Of a stretch of 11,456 bases of DNA, positions 1 to 6,977 are shown one piece after another. Origin of the DNA: CAZAGD01 sp049699975 (GTDB taxonomy: Bacteria; Desulfobacterota; SM23-61); the NCBI GenBank assembly GCA_049699975.1, contig JBNAWB010000114.1, positions 1 through 11,456 of the forward strand, in the 5' to 3' direction. The notes under the pieces are model-generated. The model had not been told where the DNA came from. It did not search any database and worked only from the letters and a program-made list of their open reading frames with translations. Each line of letters starts with the position of its first letter. The first letter of the stretch is position 1. The translations under genes and the position numbers were made by a program.

Positions 1-1013
1 CGTTTTTTCTTTAAAAGAGCAGCCTCTTTTAAATGGGCCAGATTTGCTGCGGGCAGATCTGCAGTTTCTATTATTTTTCTTTGTCTGGCCTCTTTTAGAA
101 TTTTCTTCCCTTGATAAGAGCGGACAATTACTGTATTCCACCCGGGAATTCCCTCAGCCGCACCCACAGCTAAATCGGCAAATTCAGCGGTCATATCGAG
201 GCAGACATGGCACGTCGGCCTAATAAAAGGGCGGATCAGGTCCAGGGATATAGATTCTTTCTTTTCGGGAAAATCAATTTGCAAGACATTTGCTGGGGGA
301 GGTGGTATGTCCATCTTACCGATTTTCGAAACAGGGTAGCTATTTTTAAGAAAACCCAAAAATTCGCGGTAAGACAAAGCCCAGGTGCAGAATAAGCCGA
401 TGACTAAAGACGGTTTTTTTAGGTATTCTTTATCATTTAGGGGACTCAACTGCATTTTCCTAACTGCTAAAATCTGGCAGGGAATACCGACGATGGCCAG
501 ATTCTTATGGCCACCTTGTCCATCTTGATTCAGAGCTTGCAGGGTGGGCGAAGCGATATAATTGGAACCCGCACAAGTTAAAACTTCTTCTTCCTTTTTG
601 ATTACAACTCCCCCAGAAAGAATATCTTTTCCTCTTCGCGTTAGGACGGCGCCATCAATCATTCCCTCCTTTAAAGCTAAAGAAATTAAGGTGGAAGTTA
701 TGCCGCCGTACTGACTTAGGGAAAGAGTCCTTTGATCAAGAGAGCGGGCTATTAATATCTCTTGGTGAGTGCCTAAAGCATCAGCCGGATAGGGGGTTTG
801 AAATACCTCTTGGTTAATAGTTTCCAGGTTGGTAGAAGTACGGGGGCAAAAAGAGTAGCATCTTCCTTGGGAGAGGTTACAGTTGTCCATGAGCACGACT
901 TTCCCTTTATAGGCGCGAAAGTAAGGACAAAGACCAACGCACGCCCCGCAGAGGGTGCACAGATCAGCTTTGATCACTTCTTTTTCCAGATCCTGAGGCC
1001 CCTTTATTTCCAT
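1..1013 (-). CDS. FrhB-family (coenzyme F420 hydrogenase/dehydrogenase beta subunit-like) iron-sulfur protein, C-terminus cut by window edge
   Basis: The reading frame is open for 337 codons from an ATG at 1013 to the left edge. An in-frame TAA lies five codons upstream, so this is the first possible start; GGAAG about 7 nt before it is the ribosome site. A ferredoxin-like C-x2-C-x2-C-x3-C motif (C19, C22, C25, C29) is followed by C45, C52 and C56 in a GRCYSFCPR context. Further family motifs are QYGGITSTLI (101-110), GIPCQI near C179, GLFCTW near C209, and CHVCLD (C268, C271) followed by GWNTVIVRS (291-299). These match the N- and C-terminal FrhB domains. Relatives are FAD and Fe-S electron-transfer subunits working with F420, ferredoxin or heterodisulfide-reductase-like partners. 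No partner is visible, so the electron carrier is unknown, and F420 use should not be assumed. The 3' end is outside the window. Confidence 0.88.
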   Translation of the reverse strand, partial: MEIKGPQDLEKEVIKADLCTLCGACVGLCPYFRAYKGKVVLMDNCNLSQGRCYSFCPRTSTNLETINQEVFQTPYPADALGTHQEILIARSLDQRTLSLSQYGGITSTLISLALKEGMIDGAVLTRRGKDILSGGVVIKKEEEVLTCAGSNYIASPTLQALNQDGQGGHKNLAIVGIPCQILAVRKMQLSPLNDKEYLKKPSLVIGLFCTWALSYREFLGFLKNSYPVSKIGKMDIPPPPANVLQIDFPEKKESISLDLIRPFIRPTCHVCLDMTAEFADLAVGAAEGIPGWNTVIVRSYQGKKILKEARQRKIIETADLPAANLAHLKEAALLKKK

Positions 1014-1131
1014 TTCCTTTCTTCCTTATTTTAAATATTTTTGAATTACAGCCCTAAATTTAACGGGTATCTTTTATTCATACCAAAGTTATTAATGAGA
1101 GCACTCAATAAATGACCTCTACTGTTTTTAA

Positions 1132-1182
1132 CCCCTCACTCTAACCTTCTGCCCACTCATGGGGAGAGGGGAGGGTGGGGGG
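1132..1182. repeat. GC-rich imperfect palindrome, copy A
   Basis: A 51-bp C-rich then G-rich imperfect inverted repeat. The left arm starts CCCCTCACTCTAACC and the right arm is G-rich and ends at 1182, so the transcript could fold into a long mismatched hairpin. It sits between the mutase-subunit gene and the FrhB-like gene. It resembles a similar element of the same length at 1723-1773. Dispersed intergenic palindromes with this kind of CCCCTCAC start occur in many bacterial genomes; assigning it to a named REP family is not possible from one window. No T-tract follows on either strand, so it is not called as a terminator. Confidence 0.55.
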
Positions 1183-1260
1183 AATAAGTGTAAATATTTA
1201 ATCGCTCCGATTAACAAATACAAGATTATGCCCGAAATTGACTTACTAAGATCGCAAAAA

Positions 1261-1659
1261 TCAACAATTACCAATCTTCGATTTAATGAATTCGGCAATC
1301 GTTTTTATGGAGGTGCCGGGGATGAATACTTCCGCCACGCCCATCTCTTTAAGTTTAGGAATGTCTGTCTGCGGGATGATGCCACCTACTAAAACCATCT
1401 TGTCCCCGCCGCCTTTTTCCCGCAGTTGTTGAATAACTCTTTGGGTTAGGCTAAGATGGGCCCCGGAAAGGATAGAAAGTCCTACTACATCAACATCCTC
1501 TTGAATAGCGGCATTGGCTATCTGTTCTGGAGTCTGGCGTAAACCCGTATAGACTACTTCCATGCCGGCGTCTCGTAGTCCATAAGCGATAACTTTTGCG
1601 CCGCGGTCATGGCCGTCTAATCCTGGCTTAGCCACCAAAACTTTGATCTTCTTTTCCAT
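1261..1659 (-). CDS. Stand-alone cobalamin-binding subunit of a methylmalonyl-CoA mutase-type acyl-CoA mutase
   Basis: A 132-residue protein consisting only of a B12-binding Rossmann-like domain. The base-off/His-on motif is DGHDRG (D15, H17, G20), followed by SIL (62-64) and GG (92-93), the three cobalamin-contact segments. The surrounding KPGLDGHDRGAKVIA and the later GTS near the C-terminus are typical of the small or C-terminal part of methylmalonyl-CoA and isobutyryl-CoA mutases. Such small subunits pair with a separate large TIM-barrel subunit to rearrange acyl-CoA carbon skeletons. No large subunit is in the window, so the substrate cannot be assigned. The ATG at 1659 is preferred because GGAGGA lies 9 nt before it; an in-frame GTG at 1668 directly abuts that site. 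Probable promoter at 1883-1911, which gives a leader of about 215 nt. Confidence 0.88.
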   Translation of the reverse strand: MEKKIKVLVAKPGLDGHDRGAKVIAYGLRDAGMEVVYTGLRQTPEQIANAAIQEDVDVVGLSILSGAHLSLTQRVIQQLREKGGGDKMVLVGGIIPQTDIPKLKEMGVAEVFIPGTSIKTIAEFIKSKIGNC

Positions 1660-1722
1660 ACCCTTCACTCCTCCCTGAAAAATTTACCTATTATCATGTC
1701 CCAAAAATAAAATTGATAAATT

Positions 1723-1773
1723 CCCCTCAGCCCATTCCTCTCGCCCATGGCGGAGGAGGATAGACAGAGGGAG
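1723..1773. repeat. GC-rich imperfect palindrome, copy B
   Basis: A second 51-bp element beginning CCCCTCAGCCCATTCC and ending in a purine-rich arm with GGAGGAGG. It lies in the leader of the mutase-subunit gene, 591 bp from copy A, and shares with it the CCCCTCA start, a central GCCCA and TGG, and a G-rich right arm. The two arms pair with several mismatches. Being transcribed, it may fold in the mRNA, but a regulatory role is only inference. Confidence 0.45.
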
Positions 1774-1882
1774 CAACTCCACTTTAACTATATACTATTA
1801 GTAATTGCGAGGAACCCGCGCCTGTTTCCTCCCGTTAAGAAAAGTATGACAAAATATATTTAATGAAAGATTGCTCAAAAAT

Positions 1883-1911
1883 ATTATGCTTTCGGTACCG
1901 AATTTTGTCAA
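1883..1911 (-). promoter_or_regulatory. Sigma70-type promoter with palindromic operator candidate in the spacer
   Basis: Read on the minus strand: TTGACA (1911-1906), a 17-bp spacer, then CATAAT (1888-1883), i.e. 6/6 and 5/6 matches to consensus. The spacer contains the perfect 12-bp palindrome TTCGGTACCGAA (1891-1902), well placed for a repressor to block polymerase. It points towards the mutase-subunit gene; the predicted start is near 1876. A weak hairpin (TTCTTG 1914-1919 with CAAGAA 1928-1933) lies just upstream, after the cyclase gene. No cobalamin-riboswitch B12-box sequence was seen in the leader. Confidence 0.65.
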
Positions 1912-1951
1912 ACTTCTTGCTGCTTTTCAAGAATAAATTTAAAACAACCTA

Positions 1952-4900
1952 TTAATTTAAACTATGATCAAGTTCGCTCAAATATTTCTGAGCTTGCTGT
2001 AAGTCAAATTGAGCATTTAAATCAGAGAAAATCTCTTTGGCATGATCAAGATAATTTTTATCTTTTAATAATCTACCCATTTCTAATTTTGTTAGTCCTC
2101 CTTCGTATCGGGCATTTAATATTTTAGCCACGCCAAGGCTTCGTTCCCACCATTGGCGGGCCCGGCTGGGATGGCCAGCAAGCCATTCCCAAGTCCCCCG
2201 CAGGCGGCATAAAGTTATTTGCGCAGCCCGAGCAAACTTACTTTGTCTGCCCGCGGAAATAATAGCCTTATAAGCTTTCTGCAGATCCTCCGCCTTTCTT
2301 GTTCTTTCGGCCAACATTAGATAAGTTTGGGCCTGATAGATAAAGTTGGGTAGGCAAGAAAAACCTCTTAAGTGATGTTGGCGGATAAGATTTGCTCCTT
2401 CGCTAAGCGCAGAAAAAGCCTTAGCGATATCTCCTTGGCGTAAATAGCACCGAGCCAGAATAGCACTGGCATAAGTGATTACTTGATAATCAGGAACGCT
2501 CCTTACTAAATCAAGAGCTTGGAGCATTTTAAAAATAGCGGCCTCTAATTCTCCAGCTTGGTCGAGGGTCGATGCTAAAATAAACAATCCCCATCCCCAC
2601 GCTTGCCGATCACCAGCGTCCCGGCTTACTTTAATTACTTCTTCGCCAAGGTGAAAACGTTCGGAAATGTTTTCGGGAATCCAGAGTAAACTTTGGGCCA
2701 TCTTAACACTGGCCCAACTTCGTAAGTTTCCTGCTTCCCAGTACCCTTTTGCTGACCGGCGATAATGTTCGAGGGCCGCTCGGGCATCTCCCAAGGCGTG
2801 GTGCTCGTGCAAAGCTAAACCGAAATAGGCTTGTCCAATAGCATGAGGTATTTTGATTTTTTCTGCCAGATTAACGGCCCTTTTATGATAATAATGGGCT
2901 AGCCATGGGGAGGGCAGGTTGTTAAAAGCTAAACCTACGCCCATAGAAGCTAAGACTTCTTCCACCGCAAAACCATGCTGCTCAGCAATATTTAAGATCA
3001 ATAAAGAATCGAGAAGCAAACAAGGTGGAGCCATAAAATAATCCATCCAAGCCATAGGAGCATATATCTGGCAAAGTTCTTGGGCTAAACTTGGCTTATC
3101 TTTTTGCTTCATCCGCAAGAGTTTAGGAAAAATACGATAGCCAGCTTGGCGCATTAGATTTTTCCCAATAGCCAAAAAAATACCCCTTCTGGTTTGGGGA
3201 TAAGGGCGGCCTAAATAATGCAAAGCCCGGAGCATGAATTCTCTCCCTAATTCGTTTTGTCCACGTCGAAATAGGGCTTCCCCCATTTTACGCTCTAATA
3301 AGGCCTTTTGTTCTGGCTCCCAGCGGTTGCCAAAGGCTTGGGCATGTGCTTCCAAAGCACGCCGATAATGCTCCAGAGCCTCGGCATCAGCGGCCATTTT
3401 TCCTGCTTGGTCGCCAGCCTTGATCAGATAATCTCGCGCTATTTCCCATTTTTGAGCCTGGCTAAAATGAAAAGCGAGCAGTCCATAAAATTCTTCCAGG
3501 CGGTCTGCAAAAAGCTCTTCCATACATTTGCCCACTTGGTAATGGATTTCCTTTCTCTTTTGCAAAAGAATACTTTGGTAAATGGCTTCCTGAACAAGAA
3601 CGTGTTTAAAAGCAAATTCCCATTCTGGAACTCGCTTTCGCTCGCGCACCATCTCCAAATTTTGAAGTTCTTGCAGTTGTTGGTCAAGATCGTGGCCGTT
3701 TGGGGCTAAGGCCTGGAGCACGCGATAAAAGAAGATTCTGCCGATTACCGACGCTAATTTGAGAATTTCTTTTAAATCTTCACTCAAGGTATCAACCCGC
3801 GCCATGATTACTCCCTGGAGAGTATCGGGAAGGACGGTGGCCTCCGCTTTAGCTATAGTCCGCCATTTTCCCGTTGCTTTATCGCGGGCAAAGGCACCTA
3901 AGTCAATCAGGGCTCTAATTATTTCCTCGAGGAAAAAAGGGTTGCCCTCGGCTTTATCTAAAATTTCCTTGCCCAAAGATGGCGAAAATTTTTCGATATG
4001 TAAAAGGTTGGAAACCAATTGCGCGCTTTCTAACGATGATAGAGGATTAAGCATAATTTCATGATAATATTCAGAATAATTCTTTGAGGCAATGTCCCGT
4101 AGACTTAAGGCCGGGGTGCCCGGGTCAGGACGGCCGACGTTCCAAATAAGAAGAGGAACTTCTTTAATTAAAGGATAGAGATGTTCCATCAACAGCGCTG
4201 AAGATTGATCAGCCCAATGCAAATCTTCGAAGATTAAAACCAATGGTCTCCGGCGGGCCAATTGAGCAAAAAAGAGTTTGGCTGTTCGGAAGACTTGATG
4301 CCCCATGGTCTCCGCATCTAAATATTTAATTCGTTCCCTATATGGCTCTAGAATTTTCAAATTCAAAAGAGTGGCTAGGTAGGGAAGAATTTCTGCGCTA
4401 TCTTCGGAAAACAATTCTTGCACCCTCTTTTCAAGTTTTGGCCAGCGTTCATCTTCAAGATCATTATGACCAATGCCAGCATCGGCTTGGATAATTTCTA
4501 AAAAGGGATAATAACTAATGCCTTGGCTGAAAGAAAGAGCCCGTCCTTCTAAAAAATAAAAATTGTCCGCGGAAAATTTCCGGCGCACCTCCGCTACCAA
4601 ACGAGATTTTCCCAGTCCGGCTTCACCCAATATGGATACCAGTCCGCCTTTTCCGGTTGCTAAATTTTCTAAACAATTACGGAGGATATTTGTTTCCTTA
4701 TCTCTGCCCACAAGAGGAGAACTAAGGCCTCGTGCTTCCCCACCTCGCCAGGCTACAGGCTTAGGGCGTAAACCTAAAAGCTTATAGGCCAATACGGGTT
4801 CTAATTTCCCTTTTAGTCTTAAGGGACCGAGTTCTCGAAAAGCAAAGAGGTGACGGGTTTGCCGAAAAGTGTCAGGCCCCACTAAAATTTCTCCTCCTTG

Positions 4901-5386
4901 GGCGAGGTGTCCTAAATGGGCGGCCAGATTTACAGCATCACCCATTACCGAATACTCCTGCCGATTGGCACTCCCAATATAACCAGCTATGACTAGCCCG
5001 GTATTTATGCCAAAATGGATATTTAAGGATATTTGGAAATTACTATTGAACCTCTTTAATTCTTCTTGCATTTGCAGAGCCGACCGGAGAGCACGTTCCG
5101 CATCATTTTCATGAGCGAAAGGCGCACCAAAAAGAGCCATGATTTCATCCCCGATAAACTTATCTACTGTGCCTTCAAATTTATTGATGACCGGAACGAG
5201 GTGATTAAAGCAGGAATTCATAAGATCGCGCACATATTCAGGGTCCATAGTTTCAGCCAATCTGGTAAAACCCACCAGGTCGGCGAACATTACGGTGACC
5301 AATTTGCGCTCGCCAGGCAAGTCTATTCTTTTTTCGGAAAGAAGGAGCTCAGAGGAAGTAATTGGCGGATAATTTTTACCTTTCAC
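1952..5386 (-). CDS. Class III adenylate/guanylate cyclase domain fused to AAA/STAND-like ATPase and TPR-like helical tail
   Basis: A 1144-residue multidomain signalling protein. Residues about 27-205 are a class III cyclase domain: metal aspartates D36 (FADLVGFT) and D80 (KFIGDEIMALFG), the adenine-pocket lysine position K76, and GDAVNLAAHL at 149-158. N153 is kept, but the transition-state arginine position is H157. Residues about 222-400 form a P-loop ATPase, with Walker A GEAGLGKS (254-261) and Walker B LVLIFED (382-388). From about 630 to the end the sequence is helical repeat-like with TPR character. This cyclase-ATPase-TPR layout is known from many bacteria as a soluble sensor whose ligand is usually unknown. 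There is no signal peptide or transmembrane segment, no N-terminal zinc ribbon and no terminal LuxR helix-turn-helix. The start is a GTG with GGAG 8 nt upstream; the next ATG (M33) lies inside the cyclase core. It is divergent from the TRAP operon. Confidence 0.9.
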   Translation of the reverse strand: MKGKNYPPITSSELLLSEKRIDLPGERKLVTVMFADLVGFTRLAETMDPEYVRDLMNSCFNHLVPVINKFEGTVDKFIGDEIMALFGAPFAHENDAERALRSALQMQEELKRFNSNFQISLNIHFGINTGLVIAGYIGSANRQEYSVMGDAVNLAAHLGHLAQGGEILVGPDTFRQTRHLFAFRELGPLRLKGKLEPVLAYKLLGLRPKPVAWRGGEARGLSSPLVGRDKETNILRNCLENLATGKGGLVSILGEAGLGKSRLVAEVRRKFSADNFYFLEGRALSFSQGISYYPFLEIIQADAGIGHNDLEDERWPKLEKRVQELFSEDSAEILPYLATLLNLKILEPYRERIKYLDAETMGHQVFRTAKLFFAQLARRRPLVLIFEDLHWADQSSALLMEHLYPLIKEVPLLIWNVGRPDPGTPALSLRDIASKNYSEYYHEIMLNPLSSLESAQLVSNLLHIEKFSPSLGKEILDKAEGNPFFLEEIIRALIDLGAFARDKATGKWRTIAKAEATVLPDTLQGVIMARVDTLSEDLKEILKLASVIGRIFFYRVLQALAPNGHDLDQQLQELQNLEMVRERKRVPEWEFAFKHVLVQEAIYQSILLQKRKEIHYQVGKCMEELFADRLEEFYGLLAFHFSQAQKWEIARDYLIKAGDQAGKMAADAEALEHYRRALEAHAQAFGNRWEPEQKALLERKMGEALFRRGQNELGREFMLRALHYLGRPYPQTRRGIFLAIGKNLMRQAGYRIFPKLLRMKQKDKPSLAQELCQIYAPMAWMDYFMAPPCLLLDSLLILNIAEQHGFAVEEVLASMGVGLAFNNLPSPWLAHYYHKRAVNLAEKIKIPHAIGQAYFGLALHEHHALGDARAALEHYRRSAKGYWEAGNLRSWASVKMAQSLLWIPENISERFHLGEEVIKVSRDAGDRQAWGWGLFILASTLDQAGELEAAIFKMLQALDLVRSVPDYQVITYASAILARCYLRQGDIAKAFSALSEGANLIRQHHLRGFSCLPNFIYQAQTYLMLAERTRKAEDLQKAYKAIISAGRQSKFARAAQITLCRLRGTWEWLAGHPSRARQWWERSLGVAKILNARYEGGLTKLEMGRLLKDKNYLDHAKEIFSDLNAQFDLQQAQKYLSELDHSLN

Positions 5387-5476
5387 GAGGAATTCTCCGC
5401 GCAGAATGTTCAGAATACTCTTTATTAAGGTCCGATGCCTGAGGATGGATAACTTTGCTGCGCTTCTTTTGCCAGA

Positions 5477-5505
5477 AAATTAACTTATCATCTTGGTTCT
5501 GTCAA
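5477..5505 (-). promoter_or_regulatory. Candidate promoter for the cyclase-ATPase gene
   Basis: On the minus strand a perfect TTGACA (5505-5500) is followed, after 17 bp, by the weak -10 TAATTT (5482-5477, 3/6). This would give a leader of roughly 85 nt before the GTG at 5386. The weak -10 makes this a tentative call; an activator may be needed. Confidence 0.4.
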
Positions 5506-5560
5506 GAAGTTTGTAAATCTTGCCCCCTCCACTTTTTGGATATTTTTTGAGAAAAAAATG

Positions 5561-5590
5561 TTGACAAAAATTTAGCAATTTTAGTAGATT
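5561..5590 (+). promoter_or_regulatory. Candidate promoter for the dctPQM operon
   Basis: A perfect TTGACA (5561-5566) with a fair -10 TAGATT (5585-5590, 4/6) after an 18-bp spacer. It lies upstream of dctP in a strongly AT-rich stretch and implies a leader of about 235 nt. TAAAAT at 5590-5595 is a better -10, but the 23-bp spacing is too long for the same -35. Confidence 0.45.
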
Positions 5591-5831
5591 AAAATGATTT
5601 GTTTGTTAAAAGAAGAGGCCGGTTTAAATTTAATTAAAATGAGGAAAAGGGTTTTATGAAACTTCTTTAGCATCATTCCTTTGATGCAATTCTAAATCCT
5701 ACCAAATATTTATTTAATCAAAAATTTAAATGGTGGGAAAAATTAGCCGAAGGGAGGTGATTTTTGCTTTCTGAATAAATATTAGCGGATATTTAAATTT
5801 GAAAAAATAAAATTGCCAGAGGAGGAAAAAA

Positions 5832-6893
5832 ATGAAGAAAAGTTGGTGGGTTAAATTATTTGTTTTAACATTTTTCGTTTTGGGGATTTGGAGTCTCTCA
5901 GCTCAGGCTGCCGAACCAATAGTGAAATGGAAAGTGCAGACCCCCTGGCCTAAAGCCTTATGGCAACACAAAACAGCCGAAATTTGGGCTCAAGATGTTT
6001 TTAAGATCAGCGGTGGGCGGATGAAGATTGATCTTTTTGCGACGGATGAAATCGTTCCAGCTTTTGAGGTTTTCAATGCTGTCCAAAGAGGTACCCTTGA
6101 TGCTGGTCATACATGGGCAGGATATGTAATTGGTAAATATCCGGCGGCGACTCTATTTGCGGCCACCCCTGCTTTCTTTGATCTTTTGGGTTATTGGACC
6201 TGGATGATGGCTGCTGGCGGTAAAGAACTTTGGCAAGAAACTTATGGCAATGCGCTGAAGGTCTTCCCTGCTGGTATGCTTTGGGCAGAAGGTGGCGGAT
6301 GGGCGAATAAGAAGATCCAGAAGATGAGTGATTTTAAGGGACTTAAATATCGAACTGTGCTTATTTGGGGACAGATTCTTTCAGAAGTTGGTGCTTCAGT
6401 GGTAACTTTGCCCGCTGGAGAAATTGTTCCTTCTCTACAAAGAGGAACTTTGGATGCAGCGGAATTCAGCACTCCCGTCACCGATCTTCCCTTAGGATTC
6501 CATGAAGTTGCCAAATACTGGTACTTCCCTGGCCTCCACCAGATTGCGGGCTTCGTGGAACTATTGGTGAACAATAAAAAATGGGAGGCTCTTCCCGAGG
6601 ACTTAAAAGAAGTAGTTAAAGCGGCTTGCGATGTCCAGATGGCCCGTGCCTTACCTCATTGGCTATTAGATGATTGTAAAGCCGTAGAAAAAATTAGAAA
6701 AGAAGGAAAGGTTACAATTTTAAGATATCCCAAAGAAATGCAACAGGATATATTACAAAGATTTGTTCAGAAATATGACAACCATCCGGATAAAATGTTC
6801 CAGAAAGTATGGAAATCACAGAAAGAGTTTATGAAAGTTTATAACCCGTATATGAAGTTGCAGAGCGTGGAGGCAGAAGTAACATTAAAATGA
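5832..6893 (+). CDS. dctP: TRAP transporter periplasmic solute-binding protein (DctP/TakP-like)
   Basis: A 353-residue secreted binding protein. Residues 1-26 form a Sec signal peptide: basic MKK, a hydrophobic core, and AQA before A27 as the likely cleavage site. The mature part begins with WKVQTPWP (33-40), typical of the TakP-like branch of the DctP family. The family-conserved arginine that usually pairs with the ligand carboxylate is R174 in GLKYR. It is followed by LPAGEIVPSLQRGTLDA (193-209) and FHEVAKYWYFPGLHQ. The protein delivers a carboxylate, probably a keto or hydroxy acid, to the DctQM permease. The TakP-type segment after the ligand region (often EWVGP) reads EFSTPVTD here, so specificity may differ. 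The start is supported by GGAGG 6 nt before the ATG. First gene of dctPQM. Confidence 0.93.
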   Translation: MKKSWWVKLFVLTFFVLGIWSLSAQAAEPIVKWKVQTPWPKALWQHKTAEIWAQDVFKISGGRMKIDLFATDEIVPAFEVFNAVQRGTLDAGHTWAGYVIGKYPAATLFAATPAFFDLLGYWTWMMAAGGKELWQETYGNALKVFPAGMLWAEGGGWANKKIQKMSDFKGLKYRTVLIWGQILSEVGASVVTLPAGEIVPSLQRGTLDAAEFSTPVTDLPLGFHEVAKYWYFPGLHQIAGFVELLVNNKKWEALPEDLKEVVKAACDVQMARALPHWLLDDCKAVEKIRKEGKVTILRYPKEMQQDILQRFVQKYDNHPDKMFQKVWKSQKEFMKVYNPYMKLQSVEAEVTLK

Positions 6894-6921
6894 TGGGTTA
6901 GGCCCGGGAAATATATTTTTA

Positions 6922-6956
6922 CATGAAGCCGCTCCCCCAAAAGGAGCGGCTTCATG
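6922..6956 (+). promoter_or_regulatory. Perfect 14-bp intercistronic hairpin between dctP and dctQ
   Basis: CATGAAGCCGCTCC (6922-6935) and its exact reverse complement (6943-6956) flank a 7-nt loop, CCCAAAA. No T-run follows on either strand, so a standard intrinsic terminator is unlikely. The position, after the dctP stop and before the permease genes, fits an mRNA 3'-end stabiliser or partial processing site that lets dctP be expressed above dctQM. The 3' arm also buries a GGAG (6943-6946) and an ATG (6954) that could otherwise act as a dctQ start. Confidence 0.75.
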
Positions 6957-6977
6957 CGTGAAGGGAGAAAAGTTAAC

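Larger units (their letters stand above)
5387..5831. other. 445-bp divergent intergenic region with both promoters and a long dctP leader
   Basis: AT-rich spacer between the cyclase gene (minus) and dctP (plus). It holds one promoter candidate for each direction. Between the plus promoter and dctP there are about 230 nt of leader. This contains two overlapping mini-ORFs (5639-5659, six codons; 5656-5670, four codons), immediately followed by a perfect 6-bp hairpin (GCATCA 5670-5675, TGATGC 5682-5687). Further on is a very strong Shine-Dalgarno sequence, AGGGAGGTGA (5751-5760), placed 6 nt before a four-codon TTG ORF (5764-5778). The dctP ribosome site itself is GGAGG at 5821-5825. No larger coding frame is credible here. 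Confidence 0.6.

Noticed and set aside
207..1034. Two plus-strand open frames opposite the FrhB-like gene (207-395 and 798-1034)
   Set aside because: They overlap a strongly supported minus-strand gene and show no family motifs.
1665..1748. 27-codon minus-strand ORF in the leader of the mutase-subunit gene, ending next to its start
   Set aside because: No ribosome site precedes its ATG, and its first part is the palindromic repeat; the composition looks non-coding.
1660..1876. Cobalamin riboswitch upstream of a B12-binding gene
   Set aside because: The roughly 215-nt leader is long enough, but I could not find the conserved B12-box sequence or a convincing core; a covariance-model search would decide.
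3308..3709. Open frames on the plus strand and in another minus frame within the cyclase-ATPase gene
   Set aside because: They overlap a 1144-residue gene with clear domains, have no recognisable motifs, and look like chance open frames.
6922..6956. Intrinsic terminator after dctP
   Set aside because: The stem is perfect, but no T-run follows on either strand, and dctQM continue in the same operon.
6954..6977. Longer DctQ start at ATG 6954
   Set aside because: Its start and ribosome site are inside the hairpin arm, while ATG 6978 has an accessible AAGGGAG; kept as an alternative only.
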